Below, one piece after another: positions 22,841 to 34,860 of a DNA stretch of 64,000 nt. The stretch is from Hypomyces perniciosus. Taxonomy: Eukaryota; Ascomycota; Sordariomycetes; Hypocreales; Hypocreaceae. Numbering within the stretch: the first letter of the stretch is position 1; each line of letters opens with the position of its first letter. The notes beneath the pieces are model-generated. The model had not been told where the DNA came from. It searched no databases and saw nothing but the letters and a program-made list of their open reading frames with translations. The stretch is from the NCBI GenBank assembly GCA_008477525.1, contig SPDT01000004.1, positions 2,480,001 through 2,544,000 of the forward strand. Direction: 5' to 3'. The translations under genes and the position numbers were made by a program.

Positions 22841-25300
22841 TCACCGTCCCCAACCAGCTCCGGGTGGTGGCCCCTGGGCACTACCTGGTGCTCCTGGATT
22901 GCCTCCCGGATAACTTCCTGGAATCGGCTGCGGGGGGTAATACTGACCCGGAGGCGGGCGAGGGGGCTGCGCCGGTGCATACATCGGCCGGTTCGGCGGC
23001 CCTGGCGGCCCCTGAAGTACCGCGTCAAGCTTATTCTCTAGAACCGTACTCGTCTTATCTAGCCACTTCAGTGCGGATGAGCCGCTGAATAGTCTACCTC
23101 CACTCGAAGTTGTTGAAGGCCGTGGCGGAGTTGTAGCAGGGGTCGGGTTGTACTGCTTCCTAGGGGGTGGTGGATACGTTACAGCGTTCTGAGGGCCAGA
23201 TCCGAATCCAGCAAATGGTTGGGTTTGGTGTCCGTAAGCAGTGGCTGGGCGAGGTGGGAGAGGAGGCGGATATGTGTTTTGCGAACCTGGCGGATGTGGC
23301 AAATTGCCACCTTGGGTGGCATATGTGGGCTGGGCCGGGTAATAATGTTGATGGTAGCTGATGGGAGGCCCTGGAGGTAAATGATACAGTGAAGATTGCT
23401 CAGTGGGAGGAAGGTGTGCCTCTGGCCGTGGTGCATTAGCACAGGTGTAGGGCGGTGGTGACTGCGGAGACTGAGATGCCTGGCTTGGTTCCGTCGTTGC
23501 ATGATGAAACTGCGGTCGTGGTGGTTGAGGAGGAGGGATAGCTTGATCTTGATAAGGGGATGGCGCATAAGTGGGCTGAGGTACGTGATAACTCGAAGTT
23601 AGTGGTGGCGGCGGAGGTGTCGTAAACTGGGTAGAAGCTGGATAGGGTGTTGGCGCAGACGGTATTGGGAAAGCGGTTGAGGACGCAGGAGGCGGCACAA
23701 AATGAGGGCCTTGCGGATGACCGATGTTGGCATAATATGGTTGCGGAGGGCCAATTCCAGGGCTAGGAGCAGTAGGAGCTGGCAGAGGTGAGCCATATGG
23801 AGAAAACCCTGCGCTGGGACTCGATACTGGCGAGCTGGTCGATGAAGGATGGGGGGATGCGACTTGGACTGCTTGAGCCAGAGACGCGGCGGCAGGGGAT
23901 AAAGGATACTGAGCTGGGTGGTATGGAGCTGGGGAAGCGAATACCGGAATTCCTGCTACTGCTGATGCCGATACAGGTGCTGGTGACGCCGCTTGTCCTG
24001 CTAGTACTGTTGACGCTGCCGCTGCGGTTGGTGCTATTGGTACCCCCCCTGGTGGTGACCCAGACCCAGTAGGTACAGGAGTTGGAGGGTTTGGAGGGTT
24101 CGTAGGCTGTGATTGAGGAGCGCGATAAGGCTGTGTGGGAGTTGGAGAACTGGCTGTCGGGTACTGCTGGGCTGGAGAGGCTGCTGTTGCTGCCTGAGAA
24201 GACGTGGCAGTGACAGGAGAAGCCGCAGGGGCTGTAGGAGGCGGAGATGTGGAGGATGGAGCCGTAGAACACGACACCGTAAATGCAGGTGCTATTGATA
24301 GCAGTGCCGCTGATTGAGGGGAGGCTGTAGATGAAGGAGGCGTCGCAGTTGACTGTGGTACAGGCGGTTGGGACGAGACGGACGATGCCGTAGGTATAAC
24401 TGCCGAAGATACAGGTGCCGTGGATGGAGGAGGTGTTGGAGTCGGAGGCGCAGCAGAGGGATGGCCTGTAGTGGATGAAGGAGGCCGATAGGCTCGATAC
24501 GGCAGCGCAGTCGCGAGGTGAGAGTGAGAGCCACCAGAAAGCGATTGACTTGTCTTCTTGAACGGTGCGGTGGTGGTGGTAGCGACATCCCCAGCTGGCG
24601 GAGAGTACGGCTTATACGCATTTGGTTGAGACGTAGGCGAAGATTGCGGCCGAGATGTTTTCAATGGAGCAGGATAGAGTGAGCCTGGTGATGATTCCTG
24701 TCCGACCTGGTGATCTGCCGGACTATTCAAATCATGCCGAGGCTGACCATCTTCCCTCTGATGTTGCTTGCCTTGCTGCTGGTGTTCAGGTGGCTCAGAA
24801 GGCCCCCCCAACAAAACATCTCCTCCACCTTGCGGCTCATGATCTGTATGCTTCGTCGCTGGACCTGCTATCCCCACGTCCGATCGATGGTTATGTAGAT
24901 AAATCGTCGCGCTAGGCCCATCGTCACTCGATGACGGCGGCCCATGATACGGCCAGGGATTCGCCAGCGGCTGCGCATCACTTTCCTCTTCCTTTGTGTC
25001 AAGTCCGTCAGCCCCTGACGCGGAGGCTGCGTCATGCCGTGCTGTCGTCTGGTCCACCTCTAAATAAAACGGCCACGGATTGGCCTGCACGGGTTGATCT
25101 GGGTCGATCGTTTGTACGGGCCGTTTGCTCTGCTCCTCCTCTTTTTTGGTCACCATCGGCTCGCCTGACATCTCGAAAATCGGACCTCCGTCGAGCGACG
25201 TCATTCCCGCGCGCGGTGGCCGAGGAGGAGCTTCCAGTTCGGCGAATAGGGGCGGAGGGTAGCTGGGGCTGCCATAATAAGGCTGGTGGTGATGCGCCAT
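22841..25300 (-). CDS. Large proline-rich low-complexity protein, function unknown
   Basis: Single-exon 819-residue protein that I do not recognise as a characterised family. It is dominated by Pro, Ser, Thr, Ala, Gln and Tyr, with many PPP and PxxP runs that could bind SH3, WW or EVH1-type domains. The first ~150 residues are less repetitive and include two similar blocks, QANPWPFYLEVDQ and LANPWPYHG. Near the C terminus is the one segment that looks folded: GGRLFSGSSALKWLDKTSTV, followed by LENKLDAVLQG, a probable amphipathic helix. After it the sequence returns to proline/glycine-rich tail. There is no signal peptide or membrane segment. It may be a disordered scaffold, for example in actin or endocytic assemblies, but that is only inference from composition. 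Confidence 0.75.
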   Translation of the reverse strand: MAHHHQPYYGSPSYPPPLFAELEAPPRPPRAGMTSLDGGPIFEMSGEPMVTKKEEEQSKRPVQTIDPDQPVQANPWPFYLEVDQTTARHDAASASGADGLDTKEEESDAQPLANPWPYHGPPSSSDDGPSATIYLHNHRSDVGIAGPATKHTDHEPQGGGDVLLGGPSEPPEHQQQGKQHQREDGQPRHDLNSPADHQVGQESSPGSLYPAPLKTSRPQSSPTSQPNAYKPYSPPAGDVATTTTAPFKKTSQSLSGGSHSHLATALPYRAYRPPSSTTGHPSAAPPTPTPPPSTAPVSSAVIPTASSVSSQPPVPQSTATPPSSTASPQSAALLSIAPAFTVSCSTAPSSTSPPPTAPAASPVTATSSQAATAASPAQQYPTASSPTPTQPYRAPQSQPTNPPNPPTPVPTGSGSPPGGVPIAPTAAAASTVLAGQAASPAPVSASAVAGIPVFASPAPYHPAQYPLSPAAASLAQAVQVASPHPSSTSSPVSSPSAGFSPYGSPLPAPTAPSPGIGPPQPYYANIGHPQGPHFVPPPASSTAFPIPSAPTPYPASTQFTTPPPPPLTSSYHVPQPTYAPSPYQDQAIPPPQPPRPQFHHATTEPSQASQSPQSPPPYTCANAPRPEAHLPPTEQSSLYHLPPGPPISYHQHYYPAQPTYATQGGNLPHPPGSQNTYPPPLPPRPATAYGHQTQPFAGFGSGPQNAVTYPPPPRKQYNPTPATTPPRPSTTSSGGRLFSGSSALKWLDKTSTVLENKLDAVLQGPPGPPNRPMYAPAQPPRPPPGQYYPPQPIPGSYPGGNPGAPGSAQGPPPGAGWGR

Positions 25301-25422
25301 TGCTGGCGCTCAGCTCGAGGTCGTCTTTGTCGTTGCTTTGTAGACAGCCTCGGCTCATGCTTGAGGAGTTGTCCGTCGCAGAAAAGCAACGCAGCCACAC
25401 CTAGATATGTACTCGTAGTGCG

Positions 25423-25449
25423 AGTACTCCGTACGGGGTACTCCGTAAC
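25423..25449. repeat. Paired TACTCCGTA motifs
   Basis: Two TACTCCGTA copies separated by CGGGG lie about 130 bp upstream of the start of the proline-rich gene. Confidence 0.75.
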
Positions 25450-25472
25450 GGCCTTGCCATTTGCTATGGGGC

Positions 25473-25495
25473 CCATGACCATGACCATGACCATG
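25473..25495. repeat. CCATGA hexanucleotide repeat
   Basis: Almost four perfect CCATGA units lie upstream of the proline-rich gene. Confidence 0.8.
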
Positions 25496-26719
25496 CTTTG
25501 GTCGCAACGCTAACACATAAGGTGAGGCAGGCAATAATACCTACCTAGTAATAGTAATAGAGAAGATCCCGTACCGTTGCAGGGAGGGGTCACAAATCTT
25601 CGCTTCTGAGAAGACCCCCAGGCCATTTGGTTCCCATGCTGTGTCTCATGAAGGGTCCCCAGAACCCAGAATCCCGGATCCCCCCCTCAAGGATGTTCGT
25701 TGCCCTGCATTGTCTCGAGTGCAACAACATGAGCCGTTGGAATGGATCACTCCACTGGTTGGTTCGAGTAGTGTAGTAGTAGTAGTCGCTGGTACTACTA
25801 CTACCACTACTCCGTACTACATATGTACATACATACTTAACTTCGTGCATACCAGTCACCAGTAGCTAAAAATAAACCGCTTCCAGATGAGATCCGCTCT
25901 TCTGGACAGGGAATATGTGAATGTACCTGCGCCGCAGCAACTCCATGATTTCAACCGCACATCACCCACCAGAGTGTGCACTAATTCAGACATTCTACAA
26001 AGACTACCGGAAGATATAAAAGAGAGCCCCGATAACTCGGCCAATATCAAGAAAAACTGAGTATAGGAGCACGGTTCCCGAGCGTTAGCAGACTCCAACT
26101 TCTACCGAATCGAGTATCCCTATGACAATAGAACATTAAGCATTAAGCATTACGTATTAAGCCGAACAGGAGCAAGAAAGTCAAGTGCATGCTAAACCAT
26201 GAAAAGAGGATTCATTATCTATCGGCAACCGGGTCACACCTCATCGACGCGGCCTACCCATGTACCAGGCTACAAGGTATCCAGTTGGTTCCCCAACGTA
26301 TGTTCCTATATCCCACAAAAAACAACATCGCAACGTGGGAACCAGCCCGCAATCAGGTGACTGGTTCGAAGTGTCGGGCCTGCCCTCATCTCATATATCA
26401 TTCCTGGTGTATACATATATAGTAATACCATGTCGTTTTCTGCTTACAAAACTCCTTCACTCCCTCCAAAAAAATGCGCCGATCCAATTGGAGGCCAGAA
26501 AAATTAAAAGGGGGATGAAGATTTTCGGTCGATCAAAGCTCGTGTACGTTCTTGCTGCAAAACAGGAGGCGGCTGGTTTTGTGCGCTAAAGAATGGAAGA
26601 TATTGGTAGACATGGCAAAGGCATCGTAGAGCATTTCTGGAAGGCGTGAGAGGGTTCATATGTTTGAAAGGAAGAGGGGATATGACTCGAGAAGGATATC
26701 CTGAGACATGTCATCGGAT

Positions 26720-29700
26720 TTAGTCGTCTTCTCTCTTCTCCCCGCGCTTCATCCTCTCACCCCACCGTCGCTTCCCGGCTCGTGTTTCGAAGTGAGGCGC
26801 GACAATCTGACCCTCTACCATGGTAAAATCAACCTCAGCACGCGTCTTGTTGCGGTAGGTATCCACTACATGTGTTAGTCCAACATACATTGCATCTCAG
26901 TCAGATCAGACGGTACCTACAGGCTTTCTGGAGGAGAACAGTCTTTCCCGAAAACGCTCGACTCTGGAGCCACGCCATGCGATATCCAAGCTCGTTTAGT
27001 CTCACCTCCTTAATGCGATTTGCTTTCTTCATCCACGGGACAGTGGCTTCGCTGACTTGACCCTCGCCTATTGGAACCTTGACTACTTCACCTTGAGGCC
27101 TGTCAGCGCCACCACGGCGAGCGTCACGGCCTTCAGTATCCTGGGTTCCGTCGTCCGACAAATCGTCAGTGAAGAAACGGGAGCCCGTAGCACTAGGAGG
27201 GGGGCTCTGCATTTCGCGTGGGAAATAGCTGCGGGGGAACACGCTGGCTCCCTTGCGGAAGCTATCTGGAATCTCCTCGGTGTTGACGCCACCGAGAGTG
27301 ACTCGAACGCGGAGGCGTGACTCGCGTATACCATCATCAACCAGAACAAATTTGCGCTTTATCGCATCGGGGCGGACTGGGAAAAGACCATCATCGTCGT
27401 CGGCGCGACCGTCATGTCTTGCTGCGACGACACCTGTCCGAGGTGCCATCTGAGACATTGATCCGCCTGGGGCACCAACAGGGTAGCCTTGGCCAGGATA
27501 CCCCGTAAAGACATGTGCTTGTCTCACGTCGTCGCCGCCAACCGTGGGGGTCTGAGACGCCGGCGCCTGGTGATGGTGATGGTGGTGTTCTTCGTAGGAA
27601 TTACCCTCGCCTCAACAAACGCGTTAGCTTACCCTCCACACTTTCTCGATGAGCAAACACGGTTTTAGACTTCATAATGATAACAAGGTGTAAAGATGGC
27701 AAAGGCAATCATCATTGCCGTGAATAACAAAAAACATCCCCATGCTCTGCATGGCAGCTTTTTCATTGCCAGTGAAGGGGTTAACTTTTATAGCCAAAAG
27801 GCGGATTGAACTCATCTAAGAGTCGCGCGAAAACCAGTAGTAAAGCAAAGGACTTGACACCACCGGCAGCCGTATGCGACTATATGATAATGTACAAGAT
27901 TGTGTCAATCAAAAGGGGTGTCTACTGACCCCCTTGCCACTGAGGTATGGTGGATGGATGGATGTGTAGTGCAGCCGGCGGCATTGACCCGGTGGCTATA
28001 TGGCAAACAAAACGGCAGGACGAGTAGGAAAACAAAATGGTACAACCCCCCAATTTCCCAAACATCATCGGAGATACAAAAAATAAAAGTTAAGAAATCG
28101 GGGCAAAAAGACACAGGTATAAAGTGTAAGATACTTTTTGCGGGAGAATGGGGTAAAAAAAGAGTTGGTATCATAAAATCAACACAACAGTTTTGACGGC
28201 AGACGCTGTCCATTGTCGTTGGGAGGGCAAAGCAAGCGGTGCAAATACAACAGATGCGAGGAATCAAATTCACATCTGGTACATACCGACATCATCCCCT
28301 CCACCCGGAGCACCTCCATCAGGGTGGCCTCCAGCGTGGTGGTGGTGCATTGGTTGCCCCATAGCGCTCATCGCAGGCTTGCCCATGGCAGATGAAGCAC
28401 CCGGGCCCATTTGGGCCGGAGCCGCCGGCAAGGCCGTTGGCCCGCTGGGACCCGACATGTGAGGAGTGCCGGGATGTGTTCCCTGAACTTGTTTCCGGCT
28501 GTTCATCTTCGCCATCCGACGCACTCGTCGACTTCGAAGTCGGGGATCCTGATTGCTGTTGCGCCAGCTGTCCACTGCTCGTTGAATCAAACCTCGCTTG
28601 CCTCGCAGGGGCGCGTTGAGCTGTGCTAGAGCCCACCCGACACGATTGCAATCTGTTTCGTACATTAAGCGATTTCCCCTGTACTGCTCCTTCGGACAGC
28701 ATGCCCGAGGATAAACGCAATTCTCCTGCCTGAAATCTGGTGACAGGTCATCAATGTTTACTGACTCGACATCACAGCGAATAGTATATTCCATCTTCAC
28801 CCTATCTCGCGAATACTCGAACGCGATCCATTGTACTCCGTTGCCATCTTGCCTGACAACAAGCGGGGTGGTCGCGGGAATTGGTCCCGGAGCTGCATTA
28901 GGGTTGACACCAGGCGTGGCGTTTGCTGGGCTCTGAAGCTGCTGCGCATTTTGTTGATGATGGGTTTGTGGCATGGGGGACTGTTGCGGCGGCTGCTTCT
29001 GAAGTTGCAGAGGAACCTGTGGCTCGATTTTGGGTCTCGGGCTACTTGTCATGCCTGCTTGCGCGTGTTGTGCGTGTTGCGCAGCAGCATGCTGCGTCAT
29101 CTGATTTTGAGGTGCTGTATGGGACATCATCATATTTGGTTGAGAAGTCATGGATTGTTGCGGATGGTGGGCATGCTGGGCGTATGGGGAAGCGGCGGCT
29201 TGAGGCGGCATGGACTGGTAGTGCGGCTGTGGCTGGTAGTACATAGGCTGTTGCAAGTGCTGCGATGGAGGTTGGCCGTATATGCTTCTGTGTTGGTCAT
29301 GCTGCGACGGTGACGCTACTGAGGCTGGCGAGTTGGACTGCGGCGTATGATATGACATTGGAGGATATGGAGGTCTAGGCATCTGTGCTGCGGCCATCAT
29401 GTCGGATGTATCTATAGATAGCGGCGCATTAGTTTCTCCAAACAGCGATCAAAGTAGATATTCCATGCGCATGGGAACAGTAACTTACCGGCGGATGCGT
29501 ATCCGCTCGTGGCACCTGGTGTGCTGTACGGACTCGGATGGTTGTAATAGTTGAGGTTATCCTGTGTGCTAGTGGCCTGGGTACTGGCCTGATACTGCGG
29601 AAGCGAGTGAGACGATGAGTATGCGCTTTGGTGGTGTGGAGGCGGCTGCTGCTGTGGATGAGTTGGATGATGCTGCTGGTGAACAATGCTTGGCGGTCGC

Positions 29701-29777
29701 GAGTGCTGAAGCTGTTGCGAAGGTGGATGACCTTGTTGCTGGTGATGGGGATGATGCTGCATAGGGAGAAGACGCAT
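26720..29777 (-). CDS. Q-rich protein with two copies of a fungal DUF8032-like domain
   Basis: Predicted 749-residue protein from exons 29777-29489, 29411-28287, 27610-26921 and 26865-26720; the total is a multiple of three. About 280 residues rich in Gln, His and Pro, typical of fungal transcription factors, precede domain copy 1 (IAFEYSRDRVKMEYTIRCDV, then ENCVYPRACCPKEQYRGNR, ending LIQRAVDSWRN). Copy 2 has the same skeleton: SRLRVRVTLGGV, SVFPRSYFP, NELGYRMAWLQSRAFSGK, ending ALDTYRN. I believe the family is the fungal DUF8032, but cannot confirm it here. The third intron is unusually long (676 nt). Reading through its donor gives a stop after GDDVGMYQM. Two separate genes are possible, but the downstream part lacks a well-placed ATG and splices in phase through TTGAG|GC after a GCTAAC branch site. 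The alternative start MQHHPHH is at 29762. A regulatory role is inferred from composition. Confidence 0.65.
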
Positions 29778-31300
29778 CAGTAACACCTCGACATAGATGA
29801 CTCGTTAAGCTGGCAAGAAAAAACAAGGTGAGATAGGACGCGTTTGATGTTTTATTTTGCCCCTTGACAGAGTTAAGGTCTGGGAGCTGTGGTGGAGTGG
29901 ACCTTTCTCCCCTGATGACGACCGGGATGGCACGGGTGAGGCGTGCTAGACCCAGAAGGACTATGCTGATAAAGCAGCCTTGTTCTCGCGTACTACAGCA
30001 AGAGACATTGGGGAAGGAGATGCAACGTGGGGATGCAGTACCGCTTAGCTCCAGATTACGATTTAAAAACCAGGGAGGGTTGAGCGGGAGGCCAGGGAGG
30101 GTTTGCGAAAAGTAACAGGGCGTTTTCTTGCGCCGTCGCGGAGGCCATGCGGCAGACACAAGGGCCAGGGGAAGATGACAGGAGTGCTGGTTGAATGACG
30201 ATGAGGGGTGGGGTTTGAAGAAGAACAGGGGAGCAAGTAGTTGTATGTGGATTGTGTGCAAGACTAGGGTACTTGAGTGGGATTCGAGGTGGATATGCAA
30301 GTGTACCGACTGATGGTGCTTACCGCCGTACCGTACAAGCAATGTGAGGATCGAAGATTGGATCGCCAGAACTCTAGAAAACAGAGTCGGATATCTAGGA
30401 AACTTCGCTAGAGACGAGGACAGCGACAAGCTGAGATAACGGGGAACCAGATGTGTAAAGCATGCTCTCGAAAGAGCCAGAATTCGATCTTGCCCCTGAT
30501 GAGCCTCAAAGCATAAGGAACCAGAAACGCGCAGAAAGAGAGGTGAAAAAAGGCAAAGGTAACCCAAGTTCCATATACTTTTTGTGATCGGGGCTTCTGG
30601 GGCCTGGACAGCAGGGGAGGGGTGTCTGTTGGGAGCGACGGGGAGCAGGGATGAGTGGTGGCCAGGGAAGGGCCAGCGCATGGAAGAAATGTGACAGGGG
30701 GTGCAGAGCTTTTGATTAAACGGCCAATGGAGACGTCGGTTAGAAGAGCCAGGGGCTGGTGGACTGCGCCCAGCTGCCCAATCAGGCACTCGAGAGCCGG
30801 AACTAACCAACAGACCAGGATTGGGCCGGGATTGCCATCACCTTCGCCTCGTTAGGCCACAAGCGGTGTGTGTGGGTAGACATGAAGGTCAAGCAACCAA
30901 GAACTCTGGAGTCCTCGAGAGAACAGCGCCAACACCCGATCCATTGTTGACGACGGAGAAGGGTGGACAGCCCAGACAGGAGGCTTTGCCAGCCCCGAGG
31001 ATGCACGCGACCGGTGAACTGGGTTGGACACACAATGCGGGAGTCGTATGGGGTACCTGAGCAACTGTGACCAGATGAACGCTCCCGGGGTCTCGGCTAC
31101 CGGCGCGGGTGTAGACGCAGGTGTAGGCGCGGGTGCCACGATGAGCATTTCTGTTTCTTGTTTGCATCCAGCCCAGCTCATCTCCCCGCGAGGACCTCGT
31201 CTCTCTCTCTCTCCTTTGATGGCATCCACTCGTCTAGCCCAACAAAGTCGGCGCCTCTCATTAAGCAATGGTGTCTGGCGCTACGCCACGCTTCCAGTAG
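29778..31300. other. Promoter and 5' leader region of the Q-rich gene
   Basis: About 1.5 kb that is pyrimidine-rich on the minus strand, as expected of a fungal promoter and long 5' UTR. A 413-codon open frame runs through it in another frame and is treated as chance. No separate gene is supported. Confidence 0.5.
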
Positions 31301-34300
31301 CTGAATCAGCCTAGAGGCGTTGGCGGCCTTCGGACATCGTCATTGGAGACGTGATGACCACTGCCCCACTGAGAGCTCAGCGATTGGTCATCCATGAGAC
31401 TATGGCTTATTTGGTCGATGTTCGTCAATTTCCACGGCCGTTTCGCGTCGCTGCAACTCACTGGAGCTCTCGTCTCGCTGGGAAAACACCAAGTGACTAA
31501 GCGCGTCTCGACTTCATTTCAGAGCGACCACCTTCACCATCGTTGCAGAACGTAGAGCTAGGTGGTTGAAGCCCGGAGCCTTCGTCTCATTGCCTGCGCC
31601 ACTCGGCGAAAGAATGCCGCAACAATGCTTATAAATGGTCGGCCCAATTGGCATGTTGTCGAGACCTCCGTATCCTTTCTTGGCTTCCAAGCCATATCCG
31701 CCAATTCGGAGGAGAATACGCAGCTGGTGTGAGAGCCGAAGTCATGCGCCTCTCAGGAACCAGTTATTTTTGACCCACTCAAACTTTGTCGTATGTGGCG
31801 CGCCCTGGCCGTTGGTGAAACAGCAGCTGGCTCTCCAACGGTCCTGACGCGGTCAAGCTTGCGACAGGTTCGTTGACTGACTTCAGGACAACGCCTGATC
31901 GCCCAGTAGCGGCGGCAGTAATTTATCATGTCTCCCCACGTAAATCTGCTCTTGGACTTGATCCCATAGTATCACATTATTCGCACCACTTGATGCAAGA
32001 CATTGACTGTCTAAAAAAGAAGGCCTTTAAACAATAGAAATTTGACAAGTACAGGAAATCGCATAACACTTACAAGATCAGCGACGGACTCTTCTTTGTA
32101 ATGGGTCCGGACTTGACCGTGCGTCGCCATTGTGACAGTCATGGAATCGGAGAGGCGATGGTATCAGTTCTGGTCCTCGTTAGTTGTCGAGATCTCAAAC
32201 AGTAGAAATGAAATCACTCCATGAAACGCTGGTAAGCAATCTCCTGCAAATATCGAGCATTGGTTGGAACAAAATAGCCAGGTTCTCTGGTCTTCTATGT
32301 AGATAATTAAAAATTGACTTACCCTCAGTTTATAGATCCGGTTATTGGAGCTCGTTGTTGAATTGCTATTGTTGACTGAGAACAGATGAAACCAGCAAAG
32401 CGAATGACTCTGAAACCAATGGGTTAGCGTAACCACTACACGACAAGTGATGTGAGTTATGTTGTGATCCATAATATGGAACACAGGTTATTATGCGATA
32501 TTCATAACCAGGGATACGAGACTAAATCAGGATGATGAAGATGCAAGTTCCACGTACTGTGACATTCGTCAAATCCAGAATATGCCAACCACGAGAGCAG
32601 AAGTCTTTCACGCGGAAGGCCGTCGTTAGGTTTGTGGTAATAAAGCCAAGAACGCGGGCCGCTATGTAAAACCGCAACTTGGAACGACCAGTATCTCGAT
32701 TGTGACGCAAGTCGTGGTAGTACAGACGTGTCGCGCCCAGTCCAGTTGGCGGGGGCCGCGCTAACTAATATGTGCCTGCAGGTCTGTAGCAGTCGCTGGG
32801 CTTGAGGTTCTGGGTAGCGGTTAGTTCATGCATGCTCAGGGATGTTCCAACACTTGATAGGAGAAAGGTATGCGGCACGAACCGGGACGAGATCTATGCT
32901 ACTCGACAGCAATGTGGTATATGCTGAACAGACACACGTCGCTTTGTTGCTGGATGTCTGAGACGAGAGTCAGATGGATCAATTCCAAGTGGGGGGGGTT
33001 CAAGTTGAATAAGTAAATAAGGAAATGAATGGGTGCAGAATGAGATTTGGATATAACCACTGAGATAAGTGGTAGGCACCCATGCGAAAATTGCACGTAT
33101 GTGCACTGGTACGGAATAGCGCGGATAGACAGATAAAAAGGAACTAGGAAAATGAACTTCGACAGCGCGCGATTCCGAGGAACCGGCACGCCAGCGTTGA
33201 CTTGAGTGCTAGGTGATGGGGCAGGGGCCGGGTAGGGGCCAAGAAGACTGGGCAACACGCCACGAGACCCAACGAAGCGCAAGACAGATGCACAGAGCGC
33301 TCGCATGTCTCCAAGGCGCTCGCTGTCCGGCGGCTGTTTGAAAATCGAGGGGCTTTGGTGAGAGTCCTCATCTTACCTTGTGTTTTCGAAACGGTTTGAA
33401 TAATTGACTTTTACAATGCGACACGTTGCGTAGGTGGATGGATGGATCAATTTTTTGTTTTTCTTTGGCCAACGGGTGGCGGCGGTGGGACCGTTAAAGC
33501 TCCAGTGCCTGTCAGCGGGTTAGCGGGCTCGGTCAGCACTAAATCCTGGTCGCGGCGCGGGAAGATGCCTGCAACCTAAGAATCCATACCTTACCTTGCC
33601 TTAGCTCTTTGCTCCTGGTACTCTGTAGCAAGAGGTGCCTTGCAAGATGGATTGGAAGCTATTTAGACAACGACGATCGGCCTGTTGCATGCAAGGAGAT
33701 TGAAACGCAGAAGTGCTGGCGCGTCTATGTCTTGCGGCACAAACCGCAATGTGGCCCCTAAACGCGATTGTGACCCAGCCCTCGTCAACGGGGGAGGCGA
33801 CTTGAAGTAGATTGGATCTCTGCTGAGGGCTGCAGCGGATGTATACTAGTGGACCGATAGGGTTTGTCGCAGCCAGTGCTAGCAAAACTGACACGCGATG
33901 TATGTACAGTCGCTCGTGGCCACCGGTTCTTCTCGCAGTGGACCGGCATGCGATGTGTATGCAATGTCAACGTTGACGTATCCGTTCAATCGGGTCGTCG
34001 ATGGCGTTGAACAATCGTGTCGGAGACGCGCCCTAGGGCCTGATGCAAACTCGGGTCGGCGCCGTACTTGTTGTAGAAGGCTGCACAGGTCGCTGTGCAG
34101 GTGGATTCAACCAGGCAGGCTCGGAGAACACACGTCTGATGGTGCGCTGCGCTGATGGCTCTTGTCGATGAGGGCACGAGCAGTAGATATTCCTAGGTGT
34201 CGCAGTACCGCCAGTCGTAGTCGTCACAAACTAATAACCACAGGCGTTGAGCAAAGTGCCCGTGAGTGCATGTGGGAGGGAAGACAAAGGGGACGCAGCA

Positions 34301-34813
34301 GACGCGTGCAGGGATACGACAAGGAAATATGTAGGTAGACAGAGGCAGTACTCCGAGCTCCCAAAGGCTCATTCATGTCATGGGTACTTTTTCTGCCCCT
34401 CAGGCTGGCAAACGGGCCGGAGGAGCCGCCCAAAAGCGGAGCACGCACGTTCCAGGCATGCATGACCCATATAAAGTCTTCAGGTACTCCGTACATGCAG
34501 CAAGATAAATGCATCAATCTATTACGGAGTAGAGGTGTGTGGTGTTCGTATTGCCGGTGGTTGACGAGAGGGAGGATATGTTACTCAAAGAGGTTCCGTT
34601 CTTCTCAACCTAGAAACGCACAGTATGCAGCGCACACTGTACTCGTCGCATGCAAGTTATAAGTTATAACCGTACATCCAGCCGTTTTATTGTTAGTAGC
34701 AGCTTCTGTTCAAGACATCACACTCACTGCGTGTGGGGCGCTCGCTACTTGACTCAAGGCATGGCAGACGCTGGCAGACGCACTGAGATGGACAGCTCGT
34801 ACGCACAAGTAGC

Positions 34814-34860
34814 AGTACTCCGTATTGCGGAGTATTATACGGAGTTATACTTCGTAGTAC
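34814..34860. repeat. GTAC-motif cluster
   Basis: Within 47 bases there are TACTCCGTA, GCGGAGTA, TACGGAGT and TACTTCGTA, in both orientations and separated by 3-6 bases. Confidence 0.75.

Larger units (their letters stand above)
25301..26719. other. Intergenic region upstream of the proline-rich gene
   Basis: A 1.4-kb region with the promoter of the proline-rich gene and the 3' flank of the next gene. GTAC motifs occur at 25423-25449 and near 25806. A CCATGA repeat lies at 25473-25495. A short run of ATTAAGC-like repeats lies near 26136-26162. No gene is supported. Confidence 0.5.

Noticed and set aside
27905..28273. 122-codon minus-strand open frame inside the long intron
   Set aside because: Cys/Phe/Leu-rich chance frame, in a different frame from the flanking exons and without a conserved motif.
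29569..30810. 413-codon open frame on the minus strand upstream of and overlapping exon 1 of the Q-rich gene
   Set aside because: It is in a different frame from the supported gene, has leader-like Ser/Leu/Pro/His composition from pyrimidine-rich DNA, and shows no domain or splice partner.
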